A DNA stretch of 64,000 nt from Nitrospinota bacterium. Lineage in GTDB: Bacteria > Nitrospinota_A > UBA7883 > JACRLM01. A program made the translations under genes and the position numbers. Numbering within the stretch: the stretch's first letter is position 1; each line of letters opens with the position of its first letter. The stretch lies in contig JACQXA010000004.1 of NCBI GenBank assembly GCA_016208975.1, positions 683,501 through 747,500 of the forward strand, in the 5' to 3' direction. This document shows positions 52,390-61,257 of the stretch, one piece after another. The notes beneath the pieces are model-generated. The model saw only the letters and a program-made list of their open reading frames with translations. It did no database searches and was not told the origin of the DNA.

Positions 52390-53319
52390 TTACGCTATCT
52401 CGCCGCTGACGTCTTCGAAATGGGTGAGCCGCCGGAACCGCTGGAACCGCTGGGCTATCTCCTTGCGCTCCAGCTCCTTCAGCCTGTCCACCGAGAATTT
52501 CTCGACGGTGAACGACGCCATGACCGAGCCCATGATGATGGCCTGCCTCAAACGGGTCTCGTTAAACTGCCCGTCACCCATGCGGGCCACATGCCCCATG
52601 AATCCGCCCGCGAAGGTGTCCCCGGCGCCGGTGGGGTCGAACACCTCCTCCAGCGGATAAGCGGGGGCGGCGAAAATCTCCCCATCGTGAAACAGCAGGG
52701 CGCCATATTCGCCCCGTTTTACGATAAGGGTTTTCGGGCCCATACCCATGATCCCCCGGGCGGCTTTCACCAGGTTGGCCTCACCGGCCAGCTGGCGCGC
52801 CTCGCCCTCGTTTATCACCAATATGTGGACCCGTTTAAGGGTTTTCAACAGTTCATCGCGGGCTCCCTGTATCCAGAAATTCATGGTGTCGCAGGCGATG
52901 AGCCTGGGATTTTTCACCTGGTCCAGAACTTTTTGCTGGAGCTTGGGGTCTATATTGGCCAGGAACACATACTCAGAATTTTTATAGTCCTCGGGTAAAG
53001 TGGGGTCGAAATCCAGGAGGACGTTAAGATGTGTCTCCAGGGTCTTGGCCTCGTTGAGGTCGAACCCGTACTCCCCCTTCCAGTGGAAAGACTTCCCGCT
53101 GGAGCGTTGCACCCCTTTCAAGTCGATGCCGTTTTTTTCCAGCATGCCGATGTCACCATCGCCAAAATCGCTCCCGATCACCGCCACCAGGTTCACCTTT
53201 GTAAAATAACTTGCGGACAGCGAAAAATAAGTGGCGGACCCGCCCAGCGCCCAGTCCCGCTGGCCGAAGGGGGTTTTCACCGAATCGTAGGCCATGGTGC
53301 CGACGACGAGAAGGCTCAT
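52390..53319 (-). CDS. PfkB-family sugar or nucleoside kinase
   Basis: 309 residues. N-terminal LLVVGTMAYDSVKTPFG, GGSATYFSLSASYF, and the PfkB catalytic motif DPTGAGDTFAGGFMGHVARM (catalytic Asp in GAGD). Substrate uncertain: adenosine, ribose and related kinases share the fold. Its position directly after ahbB is notable; there is no ribose operon nearby. AGGAG lies 10 nt before the ATG. Confidence 0.88.
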   Translation of the reverse strand: MSLLVVGTMAYDSVKTPFGQRDWALGGSATYFSLSASYFTKVNLVAVIGSDFGDGDIGMLEKNGIDLKGVQRSSGKSFHWKGEYGFDLNEAKTLETHLNVLLDFDPTLPEDYKNSEYVFLANIDPKLQQKVLDQVKNPRLIACDTMNFWIQGARDELLKTLKRVHILVINEGEARQLAGEANLVKAARGIMGMGPKTLIVKRGEYGALLFHDGEIFAAPAYPLEEVFDPTGAGDTFAGGFMGHVARMGDGQFNETRLRQAIIMGSVMASFTVEKFSVDRLKELERKEIAQRFQRFRRLTHFEDVSGEIA

Positions 53320-53349
53320 TACGATAGTCTCCTGAAATAGTGTTAGCGG

Positions 53350-53859
53350 TTAGTTCTTGCCTTCTTCGGGCAATGGCCAATGGTCAAAATACATCATGGA
53401 TGTTTTTTTGAACTCCCTGGTGGAGAAGAGGACGTCGTAGTCTTTTATCCCCGTCTCTTCGGCCATGCGTTTGGCTATCTGTTTCACCTCGTCTTCCGAC
53501 TCCCCGTGGATCATGGTGAACAGGTGGAACGGCCAGTCCTCAAACGACGGGCGCTCGTAGGCGTGGCTCACCTCGGGCCGGTTGGAAAGAAGCTCCCCAA
53601 GCCGCTGGCGGTCCGCCGCGTCGGGAACGCTCCACACCCCCATGCCATTGGCGGTGAAACCGGCTTTCTGGTGACGGAGGGTTGCGCCAAACCTTCTATA
53701 ATATTTCTTCCCGGCGTACTCCCTGGTCTTGGCGATAACATCTTCTTCGGCGATTCCCAGTTTATCGGCGATGGACTTGAAGGGGTTCTTCGTCATGGGC
53801 AGGCTCCGCTGAAGCTCGGCCATTATCCTCACGTCGTAAGCGGTGATCTCTTTTTTCAT
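53350..53859 (-). CDS. ahbB: Siroheme decarboxylase subunit AhbB
   Basis: 169 residues: Lrp/AsnC-type helix-turn-helix (about 5-60) and AsnC ligand-binding domain (about 70-160). The AhbB signature YRRFGATLRHQKAGF is present. With AhbA it removes two carboxyl groups of siroheme to give didecarboxysiroheme, on the path to heme. The start lies one base from the ahbA stop. Confidence 0.93.
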   Translation of the reverse strand: MKKEITAYDVRIMAELQRSLPMTKNPFKSIADKLGIAEEDVIAKTREYAGKKYYRRFGATLRHQKAGFTANGMGVWSVPDAADRQRLGELLSNRPEVSHAYERPSFEDWPFHLFTMIHGESEDEVKQIAKRMAEETGIKDYDVLFSTREFKKTSMMYFDHWPLPEEGKN

Positions 53860-53860
53860 C

Positions 53861-54340
53861 TTACGCCACCTCCTCCAACTCTCCGGCCTTCTCCTTGAAC
53901 TTGAAGTCCACCTTTATCTTGAACTTCTTTATCATGGGCATGTTCCTCACGGGCCCATAGCCGGAGTCCCGCTCTATCTCGCTCAGTGTCTTGTCCACCG
54001 TCCCGGTGTCCGGCGCGATAAGGGTGAACCACAAGTTGTATTCGTGGTTGCGCTGATAGTTGTGGGTGACGCCCGGATAACGGCTCACAACCTTGGCCAC
54101 GTCGCCAATTTTATCCTGCGGCACACGCATGGCGCACAGGGTGGAGGTCCAGCCCAGCCCGCGGCTGTCGAAGCTGGCGCCTATACGGCGAATGATGCCG
54201 GTGTCGTAAAGTTTCTTGACCCTCCCAAACGCCTCGTCCTCGCTTACGCCGATCTCCGCGCCTATGATGGCGTAGGGGGCGTGATCCACGGGGAACCGGG
54301 TTTGGATAATGTTCAGGATTTTCCTGTCTATCTCGTCCAT
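53861..54340 (-). CDS. ahbA: Siroheme decarboxylase subunit AhbA
   Basis: 159 residues from the ATG at 54340 (MDEIDRKILNIIQTRFP). Same two-domain Lrp-like fold; signature IRRIGASFDSRGLGWTSTLC and NHEYNLWFTL. AhbA and AhbB form the decarboxylase dimer. Not a regulator despite the helix-turn-helix, which has lost its DNA-binding role. Heme d1 paralogs NirDLGH are alternatives, but two separate subunits without the rest of a nirS cluster support the heme route. Confidence 0.92.
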   Translation of the reverse strand: MDEIDRKILNIIQTRFPVDHAPYAIIGAEIGVSEDEAFGRVKKLYDTGIIRRIGASFDSRGLGWTSTLCAMRVPQDKIGDVAKVVSRYPGVTHNYQRNHEYNLWFTLIAPDTGTVDKTLSEIERDSGYGPVRNMPMIKKFKIKVDFKFKEKAGELEEVA

Positions 54341-54431
54341 CGGTAAAATACTCCGCAAACAGCCGTTAATGTATCCGAAAGGATTTTATTTTAATACACT
54401 GGAGCCAAAAGGTAAAAGCAAGGAAGCTGGC

Positions 54432-54582
54432 GGTGGTGTCTCAGTTTGAATCTCAAATAATAGGCAGATCCATCACTTCACTTGCGTTTCGCTCAGGATG
54501 ACAATGTTATCAACGGCTTTTATATTGTAATTCTGGGCGTATGTGAAGAATCTCCCCTGCACTTTCAAACTGGGACACTACC
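54432..54582. repeat. MITE-like element, copy 3
   Basis: 151 bp. Left end GGTGGTGTCTCAGTTTGAA, right end TTTCAAACTGGGACACTACC. It differs from copy 2 at roughly ten positions, mostly single bases and several that keep pairing. Located between ahbA and the sulfatase gene, in both cases upstream or between operons and not inside genes. Confidence 0.85.
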
Positions 54583-54593
54583 AAGCCGGCGCT

Positions 54594-55973
54594 TCATTCC
54601 AGCCCGATGCCGCTTTGGGCCACAAGCTCGGCTTTCAACTCTTCCACCATGGCCGGATTGGCGGCGGCCAGGTTGGAGGTCTCGCCGGGGTCGCGCGACA
54701 GGTCGTAAAGCTCCGCCTTCCCCTCCGTGTCCGCGATCAGCTTGTAACCGCTTTTTATTATGGATAGCTCCTTGGTGGCTCCGCCCACCTGCTTGTAATA
54801 AGACAAGACCGGGCGATCTTCATAATTCACTTCGCCGGTATTCTCCATGATGGGCATCAGGCTTTTTCCGTCCACCCCCTCGACTGCCATCCCGAGGTAA
54901 TCCAAAACCGTCGGCATTATATCGACAGACCGCACATATTCCGTTATTTCGCGGCCCCGGTCCTGGTTGGGCAGTTTGATAATCAGGGGGACATGCACCA
55001 GGGAGTTGTATAACCCGTTTGACTGGCCGCCATGGGCGAAATACTTTTCATGGTCGGCGTTGTTCTCGCCATGGTCGGCGGTGATTATAAGCATCGCCTT
55101 GTCATAAAGCTTTTTCTCTTTGAGGAACTCTATGAAGCGGCCTATCTGGCAGTCGGCGTTATTTATCTCCGCGTCGTAGGCGGCGGTGTAAACGCGGGCG
55201 TCCGTATAATAACCGCCGCTGGCGGGACTGCCGAGAATCTCCCTGATGCCATAAGGTATCCTGTTGTAGTAAAGCAGGCCCATGCCGCCGTCGCCAGACT
55301 CGCCGAAATCCGACATCAACCGCTCCGGAGCCGAGATGAAAATCTCGTCGCCCACATAATCCGGGAAGAAATCGTTATTCGCGTCATATGGCCAGTGGGG
55401 CGCTAAAAGGCCGATGAACATGAAGGTCTTTTGGTTCGACAGGTCGTGGCTGTCCAGCCATTCTATGGCTTGGTCCATGGCGGTGGCGTCACGGGTGTCT
55501 ATCCCGTTCTCCGCCGAAGCGTACATATACTTATCCGAGAAACCGTTATGTAACGGCTCCACAAAAGCGTTGGTCTGCACCGAAACCGTGAGATAACCTT
55601 TTTCCGCAAGATACTCGGGCAGTATCTTTCCGGTAAACGCTGATCCGTTGCGGTCGTTCATTTCATGATTGAAGGCATGTTTGGATAGCAGGATGGAGGC
55701 AAAAGATGGAAGCGTCCATGGGGCCGGGCTGATTGCGTTGAGGAAAACCATGGACTTTGGCGCAATGGATTCCAGGTTTGGGGAGGTGGCTCTGGCGTAA
55801 CCGTGGATGGAAAGGTGGTCGGAACGCAACGTATCCACCACTATGAAGAAAATATGCGGTTGTTCCTCTTTGTTGAACACATAGGGCCCTTGGCTGTTGG
55901 ATGACCCCCGTTCACACGCCGGGGCCGCGGCGATTATCAGGGCGACAATAAGGTTGACGGCGATCCGCATCAA
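54594..55973 (-). CDS. Sulfatase/phosphoethanolamine transferase-superfamily lipoprotein
   Basis: 459 residues. Leader with a lipobox APAC (Cys near residue 20). Alkaline-phosphatase-like fold: metal ligands in FFIVVDTLRSDHLSIHGYAR (D), the nucleophile site PWTLPSFASILLSKHAF in place of the CxPSR formylglycine motif, and late metal ligands IITADHGENNADHEK. Without Cys or Ser in the CxPxR context, it is unlikely to be a classical formylglycine sulfatase; it could be a phosphotransferase or hydrolase using Thr. Periplasm or outer membrane. Single gene between a MITE and a GT gene. Confidence 0.85.
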   Translation of the reverse strand: MMRIAVNLIVALIIAAAPACERGSSNSQGPYVFNKEEQPHIFFIVVDTLRSDHLSIHGYARATSPNLESIAPKSMVFLNAISPAPWTLPSFASILLSKHAFNHEMNDRNGSAFTGKILPEYLAEKGYLTVSVQTNAFVEPLHNGFSDKYMYASAENGIDTRDATAMDQAIEWLDSHDLSNQKTFMFIGLLAPHWPYDANNDFFPDYVGDEIFISAPERLMSDFGESGDGGMGLLYYNRIPYGIREILGSPASGGYYTDARVYTAAYDAEINNADCQIGRFIEFLKEKKLYDKAMLIITADHGENNADHEKYFAHGGQSNGLYNSLVHVPLIIKLPNQDRGREITEYVRSVDIMPTVLDYLGMAVEGVDGKSLMPIMENTGEVNYEDRPVLSYYKQVGGATKELSIIKSGYKLIADTEGKAELYDLSRDPGETSNLAAANPAMVEELKAELVAQSGIGLE

Positions 55974-56200
55974 TACGACCCCTTTACGCCATTTGCCAAT
56001 AACATAGTTATTGATTCCATTTTAATACGCCTTCGTTCAACACAATAGCGTTAGCGTAATGATGGAGCGCAGTAAATAACAGACTCGGCCACGTTGACTT
56101 GAACGTTGGCGCAAAGCTAGCATAGCCAATATGGGCGTTTTCCAATTAAGCAAGATAATCCACGGTTCGCTCCGTCGCGCCCCCAATTCGTCAATTCGTC

Positions 56201-58048
56201 TTGGAACGGGATACGCCTGCGCTGGTTCATCAGATGATTGCCGGTAAAGCGCCAACTCACGGCGAGGGTAAGTTGTACACAACGGTTTTTGGGGCCGCAT
56301 TTCTTTTTCGGCTTGCCCATCTGGCCCTCAGCGCGGGCAACCCCCTCTTGCGGATGCCCACGCTGGATGAAAGCTATTATATCGGCCTTGCCCGTTCCAT
56401 CGCCAGCGGCTACATCGTCGGGGAAAACCGTCTTTTCTTCATGGATCCACTCTATGGATATTTCCTTGGCGCCTTGTATTTTCTTTTCGGCGACGGGCTC
56501 ATGCTCCCCAGGCTCATCCAGATGGTCATGGATTCCGCCTCCGCCGCCATCACGGCGCATATCGGGCTAAAAACCGGGGGGCGGTCCGTGGGCGTCATCA
56601 GCGGCATGTTGTACGCCCTATACGGCCCGGCGGCGTTCTTTTCGCTCTTGACGTTAAAGACCACGCTTTCGGTGTTCCTGTCACTTCTATTCATATTGAC
56701 GCTCCTGCGCGCCATGGAGCGGGAGAGCGCAAGCCCTTGGGCTGGGGCCGGAATTTTGGGTGCTTTGGCCACATTATGCCGGGCGAACCTGATACTCATG
56801 CTACCGCTGGCGTGGCTGGCATCCCTCGCCGGCGTAAAAAAAAGGTGGCGCGCGAATTTGACCCACGGAATTGTTCTGACCCTGGCTTTTATGGCGGGCA
56901 TCTCGCCAATCATAATCCGCAGTCTCTACGTTTCCGGCGAAATCCAATTTCTACCCACACAAGGGGGCAGGCTCCTTTACGCATCCCAGAATCCTGACAA
57001 TCTGACGGGACGCCATAGAACACCGGCTTTCGCGCGGTCCGGCCCGGAAACCGCCGAGACGGATTTTCACCGGGAAGCGGAACGCAGGCTGGGGAAAAAG
57101 CTTTCACCCCCGGAGGTCTCAAAATACTGGCGTGGGGCGACAATCCGTTTCCTGGCGGAAAATCCCGCGATGGCTCCGGGCATCCTTTGGCGAAAGCTGA
57201 ATATGATGGTTGCCGACTTCGAAATTCCCGACAACCATTCCTATCCCCAGGCGGCGCGGTTCTCGTGGGCGTTGCGTTTGCCGTTCCCAACTTTTGCGGC
57301 CCTGTTAGCCCTGGGGCTTCCCGGCCTGGCGATTGGGGCGTGGCGGGACCGCAGGTTCCTGGCGCTGACTATCCCGGTGATTGTGGCTTTCGCCACAATG
57401 CTGATTTTTTACCCTTCCGGGCGGTTCCGGATGGAGGCGACGCCTTTTCTGGCCATAGGCTCGGGCTTTTTAACGGTTTGGATCTGGAAACGTTATACGG
57501 AGCGCAGGTTTATAGCCATTGTAATGGCGGCGGTATTGTCCATCGGGCTTTTCGCATGGTCCAAGTCCGTTCCGCCTGTGGAGCCCTTAGCCGACGAGGC
57601 GTATTATCTGGCGAAGGCGTATGTCCACACTGGAGATTACAGGAAAGGCTATAAAACGGCGCTGGCCGGGGCGCGGGCTTTCCCGGACCAGTCGCGGTTC
57701 CGGGAGATCATGGGGCTTGCGGCCCTCACCGCCGGGGACGCAATGGAAGCCATCCGCCAGAACACCGAAGCGTTAAGGATGGACCCCAACTCCGCCGAAG
57801 CCCACCACAACCTGGGGCTGGCCTTTATAATGAAGGGGGATGCCGCCTCAGCGGTGGAATCTATTAAGCGCGCTTTGCTCATAGAGAACCGGGCCATAAG
57901 CCATTTGGCTTTGGCTAGAGCTTACAAAGCCCTGGGTCAAAAGGCTTCAGCCTTGGTGGAATACAAAACTTTCCTGGAAATGGCCAAACCAGGAGACCCG
58001 TTGCGGAAATCGGCGGAACAGGGCATGGTGAGCTTGGAACGCCAGTAG
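56201..58048 (+). CDS. Membrane glycosyltransferase (GT39/ArnT-like) fused to TPRs
   Basis: 615 residues (604 if the ATG at 56234 is used; the frame opens with TTG). Around 10 transmembrane helices (about 25-440). The GT-C catalytic acidic pair is in MPTLDESYYIGLARSIASG near residue 55. C-terminal 500-615 is three tetratricopeptide repeats (AYVHTGDYRKGYKTALAGAR, NTEALRMDPNSAEAHHNLGL, AIKRALLIENR-like). Likely transfers a sugar from a lipid carrier; the TPRs may bind a partner. Substrate unknown. The usual soluble GT-C C-domain is absent. Confidence 0.82.
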   Translation: MERDTPALVHQMIAGKAPTHGEGKLYTTVFGAAFLFRLAHLALSAGNPLLRMPTLDESYYIGLARSIASGYIVGENRLFFMDPLYGYFLGALYFLFGDGLMLPRLIQMVMDSASAAITAHIGLKTGGRSVGVISGMLYALYGPAAFFSLLTLKTTLSVFLSLLFILTLLRAMERESASPWAGAGILGALATLCRANLILMLPLAWLASLAGVKKRWRANLTHGIVLTLAFMAGISPIIIRSLYVSGEIQFLPTQGGRLLYASQNPDNLTGRHRTPAFARSGPETAETDFHREAERRLGKKLSPPEVSKYWRGATIRFLAENPAMAPGILWRKLNMMVADFEIPDNHSYPQAARFSWALRLPFPTFAALLALGLPGLAIGAWRDRRFLALTIPVIVAFATMLIFYPSGRFRMEATPFLAIGSGFLTVWIWKRYTERRFIAIVMAAVLSIGLFAWSKSVPPVEPLADEAYYLAKAYVHTGDYRKGYKTALAGARAFPDQSRFREIMGLAALTAGDAMEAIRQNTEALRMDPNSAEAHHNLGLAFIMKGDAASAVESIKRALLIENRAISHLALARAYKALGQKASALVEYKTFLEMAKPGDPLRKSAEQGMVSLERQ

Positions 58049-58121
58049 CGAAACGTATAGTATTATTTTATTTTCATCGAACGCGCCATAAATTTGAGCG
58101 TTCGCAAAGGAGCTTCACGTT

Positions 58122-59174
58122 ATGGAAGAAATCATTGTCATCGCATTATGCCTCATGTGCAACGGCATGATGGCGGCATACGAGATGGCTTTCGTTTCGG
58201 TCCCGAAACCTTACCTGAGAAGCCTGGCGAAAAAAGGGGACAAACACGCCCAATCGCTACTTTACCTGAGGGACAACCCTGAACGGACCTTGTCCGTGAT
58301 TCAAATCGGCATCACCCTGGTCGGAGCCATCGCCGCCGCAATTGGCGGCGCTGGAGCCGCTGAAACCATAGAACCTTTTTTCATCGAGACATTCGGAATG
58401 CGGGCGCCGGTAGCCGAATTCATGGCTGTGGCGCTGGTGGTCATTCCGATAACCTATCTCGGCGTTGTGGCGGGCGAGCTGGTCCCTAAAACACTGGCGA
58501 TGCGGAATCCCGCCAAAATAGCTCTTGCGGGAACAAAATGGCTGTTCATGGCCGACCGGCTCCTGGCTCCTGTGATAAACATACTGGAATGGTCCACGAA
58601 AATGATCGTATGGTCCTTTTCCAGGGAAACAAGGGCGGCGGAAGCGCCCTCAGGGCCGGTATCCATTGAGATTGACGACTTATCCCCCGCTCATCAGAGA
58701 TTCATCCTGAATATGGCAGACATAGAAAACAAGCGAATAAACGACATGATGCTTCAATGGAGCCAAGTAATCCACATACGGAAAACCGATTCTCTGGCGG
58801 ATGTAATGCAACTGGCGCTGAGCTCCGGCCACACTCGATTACCAGTCGTTGATGATGGCAATATTGTGGGCATACTGCACACGAAGGAATTCATCGCTTT
58901 CAGAGAGTCCGGGGAAACGGCCTGGCAATCAATAATCCGCCCTGTTTTAAAAATCCGCACCACAGATTCCGCTCTTGGCGCATTGCGGCTTATGCAGGAT
59001 AAGAGGAGCCACATGGCTGTCATTTATTCCCAAACCGGTGAGAGACAGGGCATCGTCACGCTTGAAGATATTATTGAGGTGGTTATAGGCGATATATACG
59101 ATGAGGATGATGATGAGGGAGCCAGAAAAATCTTCGCCGCCAGAGCCAGATCACGAATACGGTCCAGATTATGA
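58122..59174 (+). CDS. CNNM/DUF21 membrane protein with CBS pair
   Basis: 350 residues. DUF21/CNNM transmembrane domain (about 1-185), with GELVPKTLAMRNPAKIALAG typical, followed by two CBS domains (about 215-335, SGHTRLPVVDDGNIVGILHTKE and EDIIEVVIGDIYDEDDDE). The C-terminal CorC/HlyC transporter-associated domain is missing, replaced by a short basic tail. Family members are linked to Mg2+ or Co2+ transport. Single gene. Confidence 0.85.
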   Translation: MEEIIVIALCLMCNGMMAAYEMAFVSVPKPYLRSLAKKGDKHAQSLLYLRDNPERTLSVIQIGITLVGAIAAAIGGAGAAETIEPFFIETFGMRAPVAEFMAVALVVIPITYLGVVAGELVPKTLAMRNPAKIALAGTKWLFMADRLLAPVINILEWSTKMIVWSFSRETRAAEAPSGPVSIEIDDLSPAHQRFILNMADIENKRINDMMLQWSQVIHIRKTDSLADVMQLALSSGHTRLPVVDDGNIVGILHTKEFIAFRESGETAWQSIIRPVLKIRTTDSALGALRLMQDKRSHMAVIYSQTGERQGIVTLEDIIEVVIGDIYDEDDDEGARKIFAARARSRIRSRL

Positions 59175-59306
59175 TTGGCGCCGCCTAACTTCATGTTTGA
59201 GCTACCTGCATAGCGTATCGCAACTTAACTGTTACCTGGAAGTGGCTGTTACGCATATAATTGAAAAACCCGGTTATCCGGTGATATTCCAATAAAAGGA
59301 TCGGCG

Positions 59307-59960
59307 ATGGATCATATTATGGTAGCCCTGCCCAAAGGGCGGAACCTTAAACCCTCCGTTATATTATTGAGGGAGGTTGGGCTTGATTTTTCAGATGTTT
59401 TAGAAGACAGCCGCAGGCTGATATTCCAAGCCAAAACAGGCAACGCCACCGCCATTGTGGTGCGGGACACCGATATTCCTACCTATGTGGAGAACGGCGC
59501 GGCGGATTTGGGAGTATCCGGCGCCGACGTGCTGGCCGAGCAGGGGAAGGACCTTTACGAGCCGCTGGACTTAAAATTCGGATATTGCCGGATGGTGGTG
59601 GCCGAGCCCAAAGAGCTTTCGGTGAACGACAATCCCCGGAACTGGACCCATGTCCGCATCGCCACCAAGTTCCCCAACATTACCGAGTCCCATTTCGCCG
59701 GGCGCGGCGTGCAAATAGAAATTATCAAACTATACGGCTCCATCGAGCTTGCCCCGCTGGTGGGCCTTTCGGAGCGGATAGTGGATCTGGTTTCCACCGG
59801 GGAAACCCTGCGGCAAAACGGCCTTTCAGAGGTTGAGCAGATAATGGAAATTACCGCCCGGCTCATAGTGAACCGCGCTTCGCTGAAAACAAAACATGAC
59901 AGGATAAACCGCCTTATAAAGGACATGGACACGGCCTTACCCCGTCTTTCTTTATCTTAA
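59307..59960 (+). CDS. hisG: ATP phosphoribosyltransferase, short form
   Basis: First step of histidine synthesis. 217 residues: the short HisG(S), without the C-terminal regulatory ACT-like domain; it needs a HisZ partner, not found in the window. Motifs: MVALPKGRNLKPS, GAADLGVSGADVLAEQG, RIATKFPNIT, and the PRPP loop LVSTGETLRQNGL. Confidence 0.94.
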   Translation: MDHIMVALPKGRNLKPSVILLREVGLDFSDVLEDSRRLIFQAKTGNATAIVVRDTDIPTYVENGAADLGVSGADVLAEQGKDLYEPLDLKFGYCRMVVAEPKELSVNDNPRNWTHVRIATKFPNITESHFAGRGVQIEIIKLYGSIELAPLVGLSERIVDLVSTGETLRQNGLSEVEQIMEITARLIVNRASLKTKHDRINRLIKDMDTALPRLSLS

Positions 59961-60046
59961 CACCCTAAATATCAGACAATTATCCCTTGCAAGGCATATT
60001 CTGTGCCTTGCGTTCACTTTTCAACAACACCTTCGTAAAAAAGTAC

Positions 60047-60074
60047 TCAAGTAAAAATTTCGCGCGGACGATAC
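60047..60074 (+). promoter_or_regulatory. Sigma-28-like promoter of flagellin
   Basis: TCAA (60047-60050), 16 bp, GACGATAC (60067-60074). The -10 octamer matches the FliA consensus GCCGATAA at 6 of 8. The fliD site has the same 16-bp spacing, one more than the E. coli consensus. Confidence 0.55.
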
Positions 60075-60083
60075 ATAATCATG

Positions 60084-60101
60084 TTCGAGGAAAGGCTCGA
60101 A
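60084..60101 (+). other. Hairpin in the flagellin leader
   Basis: TTCGAG-GAAAGG-CTCGAA: perfect 6-bp stem with a 6-nt purine loop. About 75 bp before the flagellin ATG, just after the expected transcription start. The GGA at the loop closing base and another GGA at the Shine-Dalgarno (GGGAGGACAT) resemble CsrA sites in flagellin mRNAs, or it may stabilise the transcript. Confidence 0.4.
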
Positions 60102-60174
60102 CAACAAGAGGTTAAACGTAATAAAGCTTTGGCAAGGACGCTGGGGCTTAAAAATTTAGATCAGGGAGGACATC

Positions 60175-61032
60175 ATGGGTCTGCGAGTTTACAACAACCT
60201 TTACTCAGTGACCGCCCAGCGGCACTTGTCCAACAACAATGCGCAGTTGGGCACTTCTCTTGAACGGCTCTCTTCCGGTTTGAGAATCAACCGCGGCGCG
60301 GACGATGCGGCCGGCCTGGCCATATCTGAAGCTCTGCGGGGTGACATCCGCTCCCTCCAGCAGGCCTCCAGAAACGCCTCCGACGGCGTGAGCCTCATAA
60401 ACACCGCGGAAGGCGCCCTCTCCGAGCAGTCTTCAATCCTTGTCCGTATGCGGGAACTGGCCTCCCAGGCCGCCACAGGCACCGTAGGCTCCACCGAGCG
60501 GCAGACCATTAACCGTGAGTTCAACGCGCTCCGGGCCGAGATAGACAGGATCTCGCTGGTCACCGAATTCAACGGGCAGAAACTTCTGGACGGCTCTTTG
60601 GCCGCAGGTATCCCCGCTGGCGGATCTGTGGTGATCCATGTGGGCATGCAGGCCACGGTAAACGACCGCATCAACCTAAACAGCGCGGTGGACCTTACCG
60701 CCATAGACTCCACAGGTTTGAACATCACCAACATATCGGTGACCCATGTCCAGTCGGCCCTGGATTCCATGTCCCGGTTGGATTCGGCCCTGTCAACCGT
60801 GACGGAAGGCCGCGGTAAACTGGGCGCGGTGCAGAACCGGCTGGTGCACACCATCAACAACCTGGCGGTGAGCTCCGAGAACCTGCAGGCCGCCGAATCG
60901 CAGATCCGCGACGCCGACTACTCTCTGGAAATATCGAAATTCACCCGGAACCAGATACTGGTGCAGGCCGCCACGGCGATCCTGGCCCAGGCCAACCTGG
61001 TACCGCAGACGGTGTTACAGCTCTTGGGTTAA
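60175..61032 (+). CDS. fliC: Flagellin
   Basis: 285 residues, a short flagellin that has only the D0 and D1 domains with almost no variable region. Conserved N-terminus MGLRVYNNLYSVTAQRHL, SSGLRINRGADDAAGLAISE; C-terminus SQIRDADYSLEISKFTRNQ, ATAILAQANLVPQTVLQLLG. GGGAGG precedes the ATG. Followed by a strong terminator; single-gene transcript. Confidence 0.97.
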   Translation: MGLRVYNNLYSVTAQRHLSNNNAQLGTSLERLSSGLRINRGADDAAGLAISEALRGDIRSLQQASRNASDGVSLINTAEGALSEQSSILVRMRELASQAATGTVGSTERQTINREFNALRAEIDRISLVTEFNGQKLLDGSLAAGIPAGGSVVIHVGMQATVNDRINLNSAVDLTAIDSTGLNITNISVTHVQSALDSMSRLDSALSTVTEGRGKLGAVQNRLVHTINNLAVSSENLQAAESQIRDADYSLEISKFTRNQILVQAATAILAQANLVPQTVLQLLG

Positions 61033-61062
61033 AAGGGAAAAGGATTTTCCCAAACCTTTGAA

Positions 61063-61096
61063 GGCGGAGCCCTACGGAAGGGCTCCGCCATTTTTT
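61063..61096 (+). terminator. Strong terminator after flagellin
   Basis: GGCGGAGCCC / GGGCTCCGCC 10-bp perfect stem, 7-nt loop, then ATTTTTT. Confidence 0.92.
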
Positions 61097-61185
61097 AGCT
61101 GGAACAAAGGCCAACTGGTTCCAATCCGGCAAAATGCTTGGAGTTTCAATGAATTATGTGCTATATTGAGGCCGTAATAAAAAGC

Positions 61186-61213
61186 TAAAGCTCACGGGCC
61201 GGCGTACCGATAA
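61186..61213 (+). promoter_or_regulatory. Sigma-28-like promoter of fliD-fliS
   Basis: TAAA (61186-61189), 16 bp, ACCGATAA (61206-61213). The -10 matches GCCGATAA at 7 of 8. Placed 45 bp before fliD. Same spacing as the flagellin site. Confidence 0.65.
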
Positions 61214-61257
61214 ATAAGCAAGATTTAAATTATCCGGCGTCATAACAGGGTAGCGGT

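Noticed and set aside
53350-54340. AhbA/AhbB read as Lrp/AsnC transcription regulators or heme d1 proteins
   Set aside because: The IRRIGASFDSRGLG and RRFGATLRHQKAG signatures are those of siroheme decarboxylases; no nirS-type genes accompany them.
60110-60174. Sigma-54 site in front of flagellin (TGGCAAGG...)
   Set aside because: No TTGC at the required -12 position; the FliA-like site upstream fits better.
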